A stretch of 64,000 bases of DNA from Bigelowiella natans CCMP2755 (GCA_000320545.1 ADNK01001956.1:1-64000); one strand, 5' to 3'; shown: positions 1 through 13,129, counted from the first letter of the stretch. Notes: generated by a model not told the origin, from the letters alone. Translations and numbers: made by a program.

Positions 1-121
1 CCTGACCCTAACCCTAACCCTAACCCTAACCCTAACCCTTACCCTAACCCTGACCCTAACCCTGACCCTAACCCTAACCCTAACCCTAACCCTAACCCTA
101 ACCCTGACCCTAACCCTGACC
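1..121. repeat. Telomere repeat, left chromosome end
   Basis: About twenty tandem six-base units, mostly CCCTAA with several CCCTGA and one CCCTTA. The C-rich strand reads 5' to 3' from base 1, the orientation expected at a left chromosome end (TTAGGG type). The array stops at about 121, where non-repetitive DNA begins. The A-to-G variants are interspersed, including at the outermost end, Confidence 0.93.
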
Positions 122-1170
122 TAAAAGTGTGCTTCCAATGTCCAATTGCAACGATTGAGCGCGCGAGTCCGCACCCGCAAAGCACAGTTTGTTCAAAACC
201 CTCTCGTCACCGGGATTGATTCAGTTGTGCGTGCAGCTGTCATTGCGCACTTCAATGAGACTCAATTGAATTTGATCTTCTGCAAAAATTCTCGGTGTGC
301 GGCACGTGGGAACACAGAAAGTGTCGACATTTTGACACTCCTGGACTCGTTTGACCACTGCTTTCAGCAATTTTCATCGTTTTTTGCTGTGCACGCGCAA
401 TTCTGAGCATTCGTGGCAATGGGAGAGTTGTTTTTGCTTTTTCTTGAAAAAGTGAAAACTCTGATTTCCCAATTTTGCCCAATTTTCAAAACACAAAAAC
501 TGAAGTGTCTCCTCGAAATTTTGGATTTGGGCCCAACCACTTGTGCTGCGTGTCAGATGGCTCTTGATCAACAGCTCAGAGGAACAGTTTTCTGCAACTC
601 CTGCTGTGCTTGGAGCTGGTTGGAACCAAAGTGCATGAGGTTTTTCTCCTTGCATGGCACGCAGATGGCTCAATTTTGGGCAATGAAAGTGGAATTGAAC
701 CCTGAACCACAAACCCTGAACCACAAATTCCAAACCGCAAACCCGACCCTGACCCTGACCCCAATGTCTCTTTTTGAACGGCAACAGTTTTGTGAAAATC
801 TCAGTGGAAGTCCACAGTGGCATTTGAAATGTCCGGCATTGCGTGAGTTGCACAATGATGCGATTGGCGGCCTGATGGAAGAATTCTGATTGCGCCATTG
901 TTTCTGCAATGTGGCACCCAAAATGGACTTGTGCTTTTTGCCTTGCAGTGAAAATGATTTGAGCAATGCAACGTGCGTTGCCGTGTGTTGCACACAAGCA
1001 ATATCTCATTGCACGTGTGTGCATGTATGCATCATGCAACAAATGGACACCTTGCACATTGTGCAATCAAAGAAGCGTGATGATCAGCTGTTTGTGGGTG
1101 CAGCATCGAGCATTCATGCACACACATTTTGGATCACTAGACTAGAGAAATGTTGAGACGTCACAGAACA
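122..1170. other. Subtelomeric DNA without a supported gene
   Basis: This stretch is richer in G+C than the gene regions. Open frames of 158 aa (+, 413-889) and 230 aa (-, 374-1066) overlap on opposite strands and show no recognisable domain, so I do not call either a gene. Degenerate telomere-like units (CCCGACCCTGACCCTGACCC) lie at about 742-761, with looser relatives (CCCTGAACCACAAA) at about 700-735. This looks like telomere-derived interstitial sequence. Confidence 0.6.
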
Positions 1171-1179
1171 GCAATTATT

Positions 1180-3163
1180 TCATGTTTTTCTCCTTTTTTG
1201 CACCTTCAGCATGGCTTTGATTTTTTTGCAGTTGTTCTTGTGCATTGGCCAGTGCTGCTTTTGACAATCTGGAGAGCAGTAAACAAGGCGCCGACATGAT
1301 CCACACCCTCGAAATTCTTGCTTTTTCGCCTCTACTTTTGTGCAAGCTGGATTCGAGCAAGAACGCCGCTGAAGTGGATGCGTCCCTTTCTCAAATCTGT
1401 CGAAGGGATCGGGCATTACTTCTTCAAAAATAGATGAGAGAGCCTTTCTTGCTAGATTCCGAACCTCAAGGTCTACACTATTTATTTCCCTGAAGAAGTA
1501 TTCGTGGCCCCCCTTGTCCATTAATGTCTGCATTGCGTTCATTTTGGAATCTTGCAGAGATTTTGGTTTTTTGGAACATGCTGAGTTCAGCAGTATCCGA
1601 AATAGAGCCAATACTTCGTAGTAGTTGATGCCTCTTTGTGAAATTTCCGCATCAATCTCCACAAGTCTATCAATGGTATGATTCACTAATCCCTTTGAGA
1701 TCTAATTTGCAGTACAAAATAAATGCAGAATTGATTAAGGTAGAGCTATAGACGGGAAAAAGTAGCTACATCCTTCTCAGGATGCACGAGCAGCATCATT
1801 ACTACTACTCCTACTACTACTACTACTACTACAATTACTACAATTACTACTACAGCTGCTACTATTACAGCTACTACAACTGCACTACTTGCACAAGGTA
1901 TATATCTGTGGTTAGTACAATATTACCAGGATTTTGTAGCAATTTTTACTGCTTTCATCGACAAGCATTGCTTGATCACCCATTACTACACTTATCCCAT
2001 GGATTGTTTCGATAAAATACGGAGTTCCAGAGGGTCCATGCATCATCACTGCCAAAGCTCCAAGAGGATGTTTTGCAACTGCTTTTGAGATTTTCACCTG
2101 AAAGAAAATGAAAGGAAGAGAAAGAGAAAGAGAAGTCAAGGGGTAGAGTAGTCAGAGGATTTGAATTGGGTACGACTAGTTTTACGCAAGATATGCAGCA
2201 TATCTATTAAGTTTATATAATCATTATCGTCACATTAGTAAAGTTGCAGCAGTAACTACAGTGATAGCGCAGTGTGATAAACAAATAAGATATATCTGTT
2301 TGAACACATAAAACTACCAGGTCATGTGTAGGAATAGATGATGATCTCCACGATGAAGAAGACCTCGAAGAAGAAGACATTTCGTCGCTACTCGTCGAAT
2401 GATGATTGTTGTGATGTTGACCGCCGCCGTCTGGCATAAGCTTGTTTAGTCTCATTACATAATTTTCTAATTCCTTTTTTATATTTTGATCAGATTCTCC
2501 AGTGATGTGTAATTGTTTGATATCTTCTAGAAACGATTGAGTATTTTTTTTTTCATCTTGGCTAGATACTGGATTATGATAAACTGCGGATAATAAGTCT
2601 GCCGTATTCCCTTTTTTCTGGATAGCTAATCGAGTAAAGTGCTGTGCCATCATGCTCGTCATTCTAGCTTTCCTTTGGAGCTGTTCTGCACTTAAGGATG
2701 AGCAGGAAGAAGAAGCTGAGAAGGCTTGTACCAGTTTTTCCCATAGGGGGCCTACTTTTCCAGACAACTTTTCGTAGGCTTTTTGTGCAACAGCTTTATG
2801 CTCGATCACTAGATCACATTAATCGAACAAATCCAGTTTTAGTGATGAACTTCAAAAAAAAGAACGACGATAACGGTGGACTATATCTAGCTTGAAATAG
2901 CAGCAGAGCAAAAATGGATAGCTACTAATATAAAACTTACATGCATCAAAAGAAACATAGCACCGTCGAGGGAAAGTAACTAAGAAATATATAAAACCTT
3001 TTGTTCTCTGCGAAAAAATCTTAAGCCCTGCTACATTATCTCCCAGTACACTTAACAAGAAATAAACTTCTGTCATTAACGTTGTTTTTGTTTTGCCATT
3101 CCATTCAAGAAGTGATCTCTTTGCTTTATCCACCAGTGATTGCATATGGTTCTGCATTTCCAC
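1180..3163 (-). CDS. MYND zinc-finger protein with helical N-terminal region (5' end unresolved)
   Basis: Multi-exon minus-strand gene. Phase-consistent exons are about 3163-2998, 2808-2318, 2097-1927 and 1701-1180, the last ending in a stop. The C-terminus carries a MYND-type zinc finger: a CSNPAC pair, a CGSC pair, then VYCSPDC, QKQHW and HKNNC supply the zinc-binding Cys/His series. MYND fingers usually bind proline-rich partners or accompany SET domains; no SET domain is seen here. The rest looks alpha-helical, with a Ser-rich, His-containing disordered stretch near 2320-2420, and could be armadillo-like (inference). Possible upstream exons at about 3430-3290 and 3645-3550 (acceptor AG, donor GGTAAA) could not be joined in phase, so the start is open and the gene may extend to about 3690. 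The family call rests on the finger alone. Confidence 0.72.
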
Positions 3164-3699
3164 GTTGATAAGACTTTGTTTCTTACCTGATTATTTATCT
3201 TGCTATGTTTCTTACTACATTACTATTGCTATTATCATCATCATTGTTACTATTAATAGTATTATTTTCGTCATATTCATTAGTGTGGTAATAGAATAGA
3301 GAATATAGCTGGATTCTGCTGCAAGAAGGCCTATTATTTCCCCTATACATGTGGTAGCGCACGCGAATACAATATAGAATCTTGAAGAAAGGTTAAACAA
3401 AAGAGTGGGTATCATGAAAGCAAACATACTTTGCTACTACGCCGTCATCGTCTCCAGAAAACACAAATCACTGCATTACACTACCAATGGATATTATCGT
3501 TAGTAGCTATGCGAGGATGATGCAATGATGGGATATTCACGCATTTACCCGATGAATCGTTGCAACAAGTTTCTTGGAGAAGGCCTTTATTGAAATCGAA
3601 GACTTCATCTACAGCCTTTCGTACATTGCCGACGTCCAGTTTCACAGCCTGTTGTCAGTCACATGCAGCGTGCGTATTACCCGAATTGTAATCCATTAA

Positions 3700-5061
3700 T
3701 GAAGATCAAGAACTGAATGCCAACGCTTTAACCTCTTCGGCGTCGAGAAAGAAAGGTGCAGGTGATTTCATGGGAGCAGGGCTCGCCATAGACAAGTATG
3801 AAGCTGAGCCTGTGTTCGCAAGTTCGGAGCAGGGGGGCGCTTCTGCTCGGCACGGCAGGTTTATGGCATGTCGAACACCGATTTATTTAATCATTCGTAA
3901 AGTTATCTTTTCGGCATATTTTACACAATTCCGTAAGTACTGTAGCAACAGTGTCTTTCGACATTTCTCCATGACAAAAGTATCTGCCGACACCGTTTCT
4001 TCTCTGCCGTTTTTCTTTTAGCTAGATGTATGCGACAAATGCAGGACAAAACGATAAAAAAAATGGAAAATTTGCCCTGATACATCTGGATTAGGCAACC
4101 AATCAGACAACGTCGTTCGCACCAAGAAAGAGATATTAAGGCTTGTGTGTGAAAATAGTTATACAATAAAACAATAGTTACAAGATAATTTTGATATAAA
4201 ACTTTGCTCTACTGTTGTCGTAGGCCTATTTACAGGAAAATAATATTTTCTAATATTCACATTTACATTCGAATCTTTTACTTGGAAAAGCACAACTTCA
4301 ACATCAGACGTAGCAACTGTGCATTATTTAGAAGTAAAGGCCAATTTTGTCATGATTGACAGTCGGTCATGTTGAAACTTCGAATATCCAGACCTTTTTA
4401 TCTGCCGATCAAAATAGATGTACCTATCACAGTGGCGAACCCTATTCTTCTAATAAATCTTGCGCCCTTTGGTGTTTGCAATGAGGTTGAATTGAGTCAA
4501 ATAAAGAATCGAGTAACCTAAAATTCCTCTAAATCACACCAATCTCTGACAATTTTTCTCCAACAAGACCGGTGCGAATCTTAATTCGGAAAACAGAAGC
4601 TCCTCTTCTGGATAAGAATTTCATCTGTCATAAGGAAAAAGAAGATGCCATGTGTTTTTACATATAAGACATGGATATTCTGTGTCTCACATGAAAATAT
4701 ACCAGAAAATAGACAATGCAAATTGCAAGGTTATTCAGAAGAGATTTGGAAAGAAATGTGTGGAAAGTATGCAAATTCATCAATTATCAAAAATTGCTTG
4801 CAGTCTTCTCTACGAAAATAAGTCTGTTTACAAAAATCTGTGCAGAACAATATTTTGAATTCGGTACACGTAGGCTTATCCTTTTGCTCGATGATGAATC
4901 TTGTTTTTCGGCACATGCCACGGGCAGTCCGGTTGTAGTACCACACCACCTGTTACGCAAGGAACTTGCGAGTACAGGAGGAGCGGGTAGTGTGGTCGCT
5001 TGTCTAGCACTCAACCTCAGTGTGGATTCAAATCCCTAAAGCCTTCAGCAGCGCACACAAC
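3700..5061. other. Intergenic region, no gene seen
   Basis: AT-rich DNA between the MYND gene and the carrier gene. Only short frames without domain character occur (for example 3770-4021 and 4716-5039). A tRNA-like T-arm motif near 5025-5036 does not fold into a full cloverleaf. No long microsatellite is present. Confidence 0.5.
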
Positions 5062-6665
5062 ATGTTGCAACCCAAATTGAAGGTTCCTTTTTTCCTGACC
5101 CTTGTGCTTGGCTGTGCTTCACGGTGTACGTCTTCCACATCCTCCGTGTCAATGAGACTGGCCTCATTTTCTACGACGGCGCTAAGTCAGCTCCATAAAA
5201 GTAAAAGACAGAGTATCTCGAAGGTCATGCAGTCTTGTGTTGTTTTATATTCTTTTCTAAATATTTCTTTAAAAAGAACAATGGTCGAATCCAAGGCGGC
5301 TCGGCACAGATGTACCGCTCAGCGCGATTATCGTCCCCCATAAAGTCAGTAAAAAAAACTATTATATGTATAAATCACAACTTGTTCCTCAACGTCGATC
5401 TTTTCTCAGCAGTAGACGGGCAAGAACAGTGTCAGTTGGAAAAGAGCTATCAAAACCAATGGCTAGTTCAAGCGAATATTGCGAGTGTATGTGGCAATTA
5501 ATTTCGGAAGCCGCTTTGAGCGATAATACATAACCTAACCTACACTAAATTTTTGTTTCTTATTATAATTTCAGACCATCCTAACCCTCTACTACGAGAA
5601 GCTTGTTCGATAATGTATAGCGTGGAGAATTTCCTTCACTCCTTGCCAACTCTAAAAGTTAATCGAGCATTTAAGGATAAGACAAATGAATTTGGCATTT
5701 CTCACTATGTGAAGGGTGCACTTGCTGGTGGACTATGTTGTTCTCTAACACACGGAGCTCTCACTCCTCTGGATGTCGTCAAGACTCGTATTCAGCTTGA
5801 GCCAGAGATGTTTCACGGAATGACAGACGCCTTCACGAAAATAGTACAAACTGAGGGGCTAGGTACTCTTACGACTGGTTTAGGTGCAACTGCCGTCGGG
5901 TATTTCGTTCAAGGATGGTTCAAGTTTGGTGGAGTAGAATTCTTTAAAGTTAATATTGCCAAGAAAATAGGGGAAAAGAAAGCTTGGCAGTTTCGAATAC
6001 CCATATATCTTGTAGCTGCCGCTTTTGCAGAATTTATTGCTGATATATTTCTCTGTCCTCTGGAGGCTACCAGAATTCGTCTCGTATCAAATCCTGCATA
6101 TGCTGATGGATTAATTACTGCAATGCCAAAAATATTTGCTGAAAATGGGTTGGTGAATGGGTTTTACTCAGGATTTGGACCTATCCTCATGAAGCAGATA
6201 CCCTACACTATGACCAAATTCGCTGTACAAGGATGGGCTGCAGAAAGAATCTTCAAGGCTGCTACACGACTAGAACCATCATCTAATAAACCTAGCCAGA
6301 GAACACAGCTTACTGTCTCACTCATGGCTGGAGTAATCGCTGGTGTAGCTGCAGCAGTCATATCACAACCTGCTGACAATTTACTCTCTCTCATTAATAA
6401 AGAGGGGGCTGGAGGTGAAGGAAGTATCATTTCTCGACTTGTTCGCTTAATTTTTGAAGTAGGACCTCTCAACCTGCTCCTTAATGGGCTTGGAGCTCGT
6501 TGTTTCATGGTAGGTGTGCTCACTGCATCACAATTCGGACTCTTTGACGTATTTATGCAGCTTACTAATGCGAAGAAATTCTCATTCAAGGATCCAAATG
6601 ATACAGAATCATCCAATCATTCTTTAGAATCACAACCTTCCGGCCCAAAACTGGTTGCTCCATAA
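5062..6665 (+). CDS. Mitochondrial phosphate carrier (SLC25A3 type)
   Basis: The main exon (5575-6665, 363 codons including stop) encodes a mitochondrial carrier with three repeats. The signatures are PLDVVKTR, PLEATRIR and the degenerate third QPADNLLS. Phosphate-carrier hallmarks are GYFVQGWFKFG, EFIADIFLCP, MKQIPYTMTKFA and PADNLLS. The family imports phosphate across the inner mitochondrial membrane. The main exon begins at a TTTCAG acceptor, so upstream coding exists. An exon ending at 5486 with a GTATGT donor joins it in phase and adds a Ser/Arg-rich leader (SRRARTVSVGKELSKP). An ATG at 5062 begins a hydrophobic segment (KVPFFLTLVLGCAS) that could be the first exon, but its junction to the exon near 5411-5486 is ambiguous. 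The carrier identity is firm; the N-terminus and start are not. Confidence 0.88.
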
Positions 6666-6673
6666 ATATATAT

Positions 6674-6691
6674 TTATGTTTGTCTCACGTA

Positions 6692-6723
<32 letters not shown>

Positions 6724-7660
6724 TATTTATATTATAATTCGTGCTCGCCACCCAAATCAGGCCAGTTGTTCCTATTACTCTAATGTGTCGACGGCAAATT
6801 TTATCCTGATTTAATTTCCGACTAAAAGTTGATTTGTCCTCCTTAATTTCATGCTTGTTAATAGAATGTAGCAAAATCTACAAGTGAAAAAACTTCGCGA
6901 TAACGTCATCAGCACCTGTATTGCTGCACTGACGTTACCCCTTCTGACGCTATCCTTACTCTGTGTTGCACTGAGAAAAGCTGCAAATGCACACATCGCT
7001 TACATTGCGTAGCGCTGCTGCATTATTTCTGCACTTGAGCTTGCACATGATGAGGCGCACTTCATCATCCTGTATGTTTTCCATATTTGTCATCGCGGTG
7101 CAATACGACACGTTGTTGCTAAGCGGGCAGCTTCTCCCGTACATTTATTAGCTTTCAATTTTGCGCTTGTACTCGCCAGCGAGCGCGCAACGTAACATTA
7201 ATGATATTAGTATGCAACACAGGACTAAAGCAATGAACTAATCTGAGCGCTGAAGCCGCCGCATTGCTTGCCATACATAGCTCCATCAGGAAGACGATTG
7301 AAAAATTAGCTCATTTATTACATCCGATCCGTCTCATGCATGCAATGCAGCTATGCACTTGTGCTAAATGAACAATGTGAGTAAGCATGTACATGTTATC
7401 ATTGAAAAATACGCTCGTTTGCGCGTGCCCAACGCAATGAAGCATATGACAACCGAAACAAACACAATCTTAGCGCTGTAGCCACGTGCAAAATTAATGC
7501 TGCTGTCCTGCAACCGATGATGTGTCTTAGCAGACAACGGACTGGAAGCACGAAGGTATGTACGCTGCTCGCACTTGTTGACAATAATAACGTTTTGACA
7601 GTAATCACGAGCCATCAAGTTTACATTGCAGACCCGCTTTGTTTGCTCGCTATATGGCTT
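6674..7660. other. Intergenic region with AT dinucleotide repeat
   Basis: An (AT)n tract at about 6692-6725 follows the carrier stop and probably lies in or near its 3' UTR. From about 6900 to 7640 the DNA is richer in GC and CpG, with GCGCTGCTGC-type sequence, and contains only short frames without domain character. I see no gene. Confidence 0.5.
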
Positions 7661-7673
7661 AAATATTATTTCT

Positions 7674-9114
7674 TCAAGCTCTCTTTCCGCTACCTTCCCA
7701 TTTATGAGAATGATTATTACTACCTCTAACAGAATGTCTGGGGGTTATTGCCACTCCCCCCCTTTTACTACCACCATTTTGCGATCCTCCCTTATCCTGC
7801 GAACTGGTCTCTTTCCGTTGTCCACTTGGTGCCATTTGACTCCATCTTGACCTTCCAAATTCAACAGCATCTCGAATTGATCCTGGCACAACCTGCTGCT
7901 GCTGTGCGGACCAGACAACAATGATCATAGGTGATACAACAATATAAGAAGTAGTAGATCTTTGGCAAACCTGGTTGTGATCAGATATTTCGTTCACATT
8001 CCTATTTCTCTTTAAGAAGGGTTCTAGTTTTTCGTGAAGTAGTTCCACATACTTTTGCCTAAAGCAGCAGTGTTTTTTGTTAAATTGTTGAAGGTGCTAT
8101 CTCTCTTTAAAGGGGGTGTTGTTGGGGGAAATGTAGTATCAATTGCATATCAGGTTACTACTAATACTACTACTTACTACTACTACTACTAGTAGTAGTA
8201 GTACCGATCCCAATGGTTTGCTGCCAGTATCAAAAAGTGAGTGTGGAATGCTCGGCTTGACACACTTCCTACGCCAAGCTGATTAAACAAATCAATTGTA
8301 TGATGATCTTGTTTTGGAGGAGGAGGCCAAGTTTTCATCATCATCATACAACACGAATTATAATTAAATATCACTACCGGGTCTAATTGTCCCCAGGACT
8401 GGTTGTAAAAGGATTTGGTGAGGTCGCGTGTAACATAATCTTGAGCTGCTTTTACAATCTGATCTTCGGTATTTCGCATTTTTTTCTGAATGTTGCGATG
8501 TACTGACGCTGACATTTCTGCAGACTTACAAATTGCAGCATTCACCACACGAAGTGACTTTGTACTTTCCTAAGGTATTCAATTAATGATGCGCCTTTAT
8601 TTTATTACTGTCTTTGGCGTGTGAATGGGATGAGTGGTGATGGTGAGTGAAGAGGAATGTGAGTCAACCTCAACGAGCCATATTTTCATGCCACGCATGA
8701 AAATTTTCACCAACTTTTTGTATTCTCTCTGTTCAATTTTATCTTCCTTCCAAGCTGCCATGTTCCATAAGAGACCTAGTTGCCTCTTGACCTGCCGTGT
8801 AAAATGATGCGATAACGATGATGATGATGGATGAGGATACCAACAAAGTAAATTTGTTTTAGATTTCGAAATTGTGGTGTGCTAGCGCGTTAATTTTTCT
8901 CCGTTGGTCTGAGTTACTCGCTAACTCAATCATTCAATTCACTCACCCTTTCAGGTGGGATTCCTTTGTACTTGCTTTCATATGTTCCCTTTTTCACGAA
9001 ATTGTACAGTTTTTGATTAACCGCAACCTCCTGTTTGAACATATGATCATAGAGCGGAAACAGTGATCGAATCTTTATTTCTCGATCCCCATTCCCGCAA
9101 AAGCGGATCCCCAT
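7674..9114 (-). CDS. Unknown 287-aa charged protein, six exons
   Basis: A complete minus-strand model with matching splice phases: exons 9114-8947, 8791-8669, 8569-8378, 8278-8205, 8058-7971 and 7892-7674 (864 nt, 288 codons including stop). The first donor is GGGTGAGTG and the intron after exon 4 opens with a GTACTACTACT repeat. The protein starts MGIRFCGNGDREIKIRSLF, is helical and rich in Lys, Glu and Gln through about residue 215, then ends in a disordered Gly/Ser/Lys tail (GSQNGGSKRGG). There is no signal peptide, transmembrane segment or metal-binding pattern. I do not recognise the family. The exon structure is well supported because all five junctions keep frame; the ATG at 9114 is the first in frame, but an additional upstream exon cannot be excluded. 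Confidence 0.7.
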
Positions 9115-9968
9115 GCGAATTGCGTTGGGGGGAAGGGGATGAGCTAGCTCTTGGATCCCGGTGTTCGTTTATCTGGGGGTTAGAGAGCGTTATTCTTATT
9201 CACTCCAAACATGAATAATAATGATGATCTTACTGCTACTACGACTATTGAACTTGTTTTATGATAAAAACATGGTGTTTTTGTAGTGCGACAACATTAA
9301 ACATGAAGATTCATAGTAGTCTCATTGTTAGAGGGGGTACACCACGTCGTATTGTATTAGAACACCTCCTCCTCCTCCGCCTCTCCTCGTCCTGCTGCTT
9401 ACTGCAACTTACTTTCTGTCGTAGTAGTCTTATATTAGCCCAGGTGGTAGCACCTCGCAGCTGTTTCTTATCAAACGTGGGAGGAGGAGGAGGAGGAGGA
9501 GGAGGAGGAGGAGGAGGAGGAGGGAGAGGAACCTTTACCTACCTACATACTACCGCTGCCCTGCCCCCCTTGCTGCTGCTTGAGAGCACCTGTCTGCAGT
9601 CGCTCGTCTCATCAGGTCTGCAGTCCACTGGGAGGAGGAGGAGGACCAGTAAAGACCACGCCGTCAAATATTGAAGGATGGTGGTGGAAAGGCGGAACTC
9701 CATTACTCTCAGGTTTGTTGCTTGTTTATCCTTAGGTTGCTGTAGTGTAAATAGTATGGAAAATGTTTCTGCTACTACTCGTAGGTATTTGCTGCTACTT
9801 GTCGCCTACATGTATAGAGCTTCTGCTGCTGCAAACAGGAACAACAATAATGATAGAGATGAACCTCCAGGTCTTTGAACAACTAATGCAGCATTCGAAA
9901 ATGATCATTTTTGAGGAGACTCTTCATCATCATGACATGTCATTATTATTTCTGTAGTAGCAGTAAAG
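9115..9968. other. Region between divergent genes; may hold 5' exons of the ABC transporter
   Basis: The interval contains a perfect (GGA)n tract at about 9481-9523 and scattered CTA/TAG repeats. A short frame from ATG 9678 (MVVERRNSITLR, then a GGTTTG donor) and an exon-like piece at about 9839-9870 could be N-terminal exons of the downstream transporter, but their phase does not match the first secure exon at 9969. I leave them uncalled. Confidence 0.4.
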
Positions 9969-10079
9969 AATCCAAGTCTGACGTGGAATGGAATAGAGGT
10001 GGGTGTCGTCATCATAAACGTAGTAGTAGCATAGTAGAACTGCATCAGCGTTTATTTATTGTTGGTTGTTCCGATGACG

Positions 10080-10111
<32 letters not shown>

Positions 10112-12806
10112 GGTTCACATAGGAAAAAGACAGATTCTGGACCTCAAATTTGGCTTTGCAAGGCCTGGAAAGTAGTAGATCAATTTCTAAATATGTCATC
10201 GTGATGATTGATTTATCACGTACTAATCAATCCCTTGGAGAACAAACAATCAGTCACCACTACCACTACAACTTCCACCATGTGCTAATACTACTAATAT
10301 TATGTACACTTTGACTAGATTGCTTGGCATCATGGGGCCTTCAGGATGTGGTGATAATAATGAGAGACAGAAACCATCATCATTTGTGTTATTATGTATG
10401 GGGAACAAGCATGTGTCGTCACGTCGTACGGCAGAAGAGATCTTGAGACCACCTCTTCCTCGTAGTGTACGTACCACTCTTCTTAAGGGCTTGCTTGCTC
10501 GTCAAAATCATATTATGTGTGTGTTTTCTCCTCATATGAAAACAACACCAACACAAATGAGTAGTAGTAATATAGTAGTAGTAGTAGTAGTAGTAGTAGA
10601 GTCTTTGTTCTAGTAGTATAGAAGAAGCTTTTGTTGTTGTTTTTGTACTGTCCAAAGCTATTGTAATTAAAATATGGTTGGTGACGATATATATCTTTAG
10701 AGGCAGCATAGTAGAGATCCATCAATCCATCGACAACACTATGTTTGATCTCTCCTTTAGGCTGCTTGTTTGTTTTAATCTATCAATCAGAAACTGATTA
10801 ATAATGATTCTTTAGGTAAAACAACAATGCTGAACTGTCTATTGATAATGATTCAATTTAGGTAAAACTACCATGCTGAACTGCCTCGCTCAATCACTTC
10901 CTAAGGTATGTATGTCGTCGTCATAAAACATACATACATACCCCTTAAACAGAAGAAGCTATCATACATTATTCATTTATGTTAGAACGAATTATGGTGC
11001 TATGTTGTATCACCTCTTCTCTTCCTCCTCCTCCTCCTCCTCCTCCTCCTCCTCCTCTTCCTCGATGATAGTTGCTTGATGATGGTATTAACAGATCGAA
11101 GGACAAAAATTGAAAGGAGACGTAAAATTGACCGATGGGAGAAAACTGGTAGGAGCTGTTAGCTAGTCAGTTGTTGTGGTGATATAATGACTGAGTTGAC
11201 TTATCAATATTTTAGAGCTTGGATTCTGGCGAGGTGATGATGATAAGCTTGCTTGAAAATAGGAAGAAGGAGGGAGAGGAGGGATGATCTCAAGTTGATG
11301 ACTAATCTGTGTGTTTTCAATATATGCAACGAACAGGTGGCATTTATGTCTCAGGATGATAGCTTCTTCAGCATGCTTACAGTATGATGAAGATGATGTT
11401 GTCGTCAATGTGGCTACTACCAACATGATATAATAGTTACTTCTAGGAAGTACTACTACTAATTTGTGATCACGGTCATTATTATGTGAACAACAACAAC
11501 AACAACAACAACAGGTCCGAGAGACATTGGAAATAGCAGCACAATTACAGCTTCCAAGTTTGAGTAAGGAATCTAGACAACGGTGACAAATATATAAGCA
11601 TAAGTAGTAGTAGTAGTAGTAGTAGCAGTAGTAGTCGTAGTAGTAACAGTAGTAGTAATATGATCAACGGACATTGTTGTATGTGTGTGTGTGTGTTTCT
11701 ATGTGTGTGTGTGTGTGTTTGTATGTGTGTGTGTGTGTATTGCACACAGAATGGTAAATCAATTGCTTAAGTCACTAAGGTCATAAGAAAAAGAACATTA
11801 GATCTGAATCAACAACAATGATGACAAATCCATTGTAGACGTTGTCGTTTTGTCATCATCCACCACCAAACAAAGTGCTAGCATACGACGTACGTACGTA
11901 CCCTACACCATATTAATCATCACATACATGTATATTGGAAAAGATGCTACTGAAGGATGAAGACGATAACTGCAACTTGCATCATATGAATTGAACAACT
12001 TGTCGTCTGTGGTGCCTACGCATCATTAGCATTGTTTGCCGCACTTTGGAATTTTCATTGATGACATCAAATTGACGATGATGATAATGATCATAAGTAG
12101 AAATAAGCATTCATATTGTCAAAGTCCTTCTCCATATTAGTGCTACTGCTACAGATGATTGTCATCATTGTCTATAACGTTAAAATGATGGATCGATATT
12201 GATAACCTTAGAATCATTCTCCTCAGTAATCCTACTTATCACCATTATCATCATCATCATCATAGCTTGGACCACGTAGCAGAGAACAGAATTGGGGATA
12301 GAAGGAGGAGAGGAATTAGGTATTTCTAACAAATTAAAGATGTAATACATAAGGAATATATATGTCGCATTTTATTTCTCGAGCTGCTAATGCTTTTGTT
12401 GTAGTTGTTGTAGTTGTTGTTTCATGAGCTGCTAATGCTTTTGTTGTAGTTGTTGTAGTTGTTGTTTCATAAGTTCCAAGAGAGAAGGAAGGAACACTAC
12501 TACTCCTTGATGATGTTGATGTGATAAATGATGATCCATCATCAGCGGTGGTGAAAGACGTCGGTTGTCCTTGGCAAGAGAGCTGCTTGGTGTGATAATA
12601 AATTGTTAATATTAAGTAATAGTTGGCAGCAGTAGTAGCAGTATCACTAGATTTACAAATGTAGTAGTATCAAATGATAATGGGTGGTTTTGCTAACTTA
12701 AGCCTCCTCCTCCTCTCCGCCTAATCGATGATCAGCTGATTTAAAGATACTCATTGCTGATGAGCCTACAAGCGGTAGTGGATCGATTGTGCTGCTGTGA
12801 CTTATT

Positions 12807-12837
<31 letters not shown>

Positions 12838-13129
12838 CAATAAGTAACAATGGTGAGTAGTATAGACTCGTTGTCAAGGATAAGATTTGTAGTAGCATCG
12901 AAGTAGTTCGTTGCACTAGTAGTGCGTGTGTGATGATGATGGTGGTGGTGGTGGTGCTATCGTAAAATGATGAAGAAAAGGCCTTAGACTTAGACGACAA
13001 CTACTCAAGATGATGATGACATTTCAATCTACTTTCTTCATCATTTCATTTTCTTGTTTCTTCTTCTTTCTTTTCCTTGTATCAAAGAGATCTATTGACA
13101 AAATTGTGACACAAAATCAATTGATAGTC

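Noticed and set aside
374-1066. 230-codon minus-strand and 158-codon plus-strand frames in the subtelomere
   Set aside because: They overlap on opposite strands, one runs through telomere-like repeat, and neither has domain character.
3770-4021. 83-codon plus-strand frame downstream of the MYND gene start
   Set aside because: Low-information sequence without splice or domain support.
4975-5045. tRNA-like sequence with a GGATTCAAATCC T-arm
   Set aside because: Only part of the T stem pairs, and no complete cloverleaf with acceptor and anticodon stems can be drawn.
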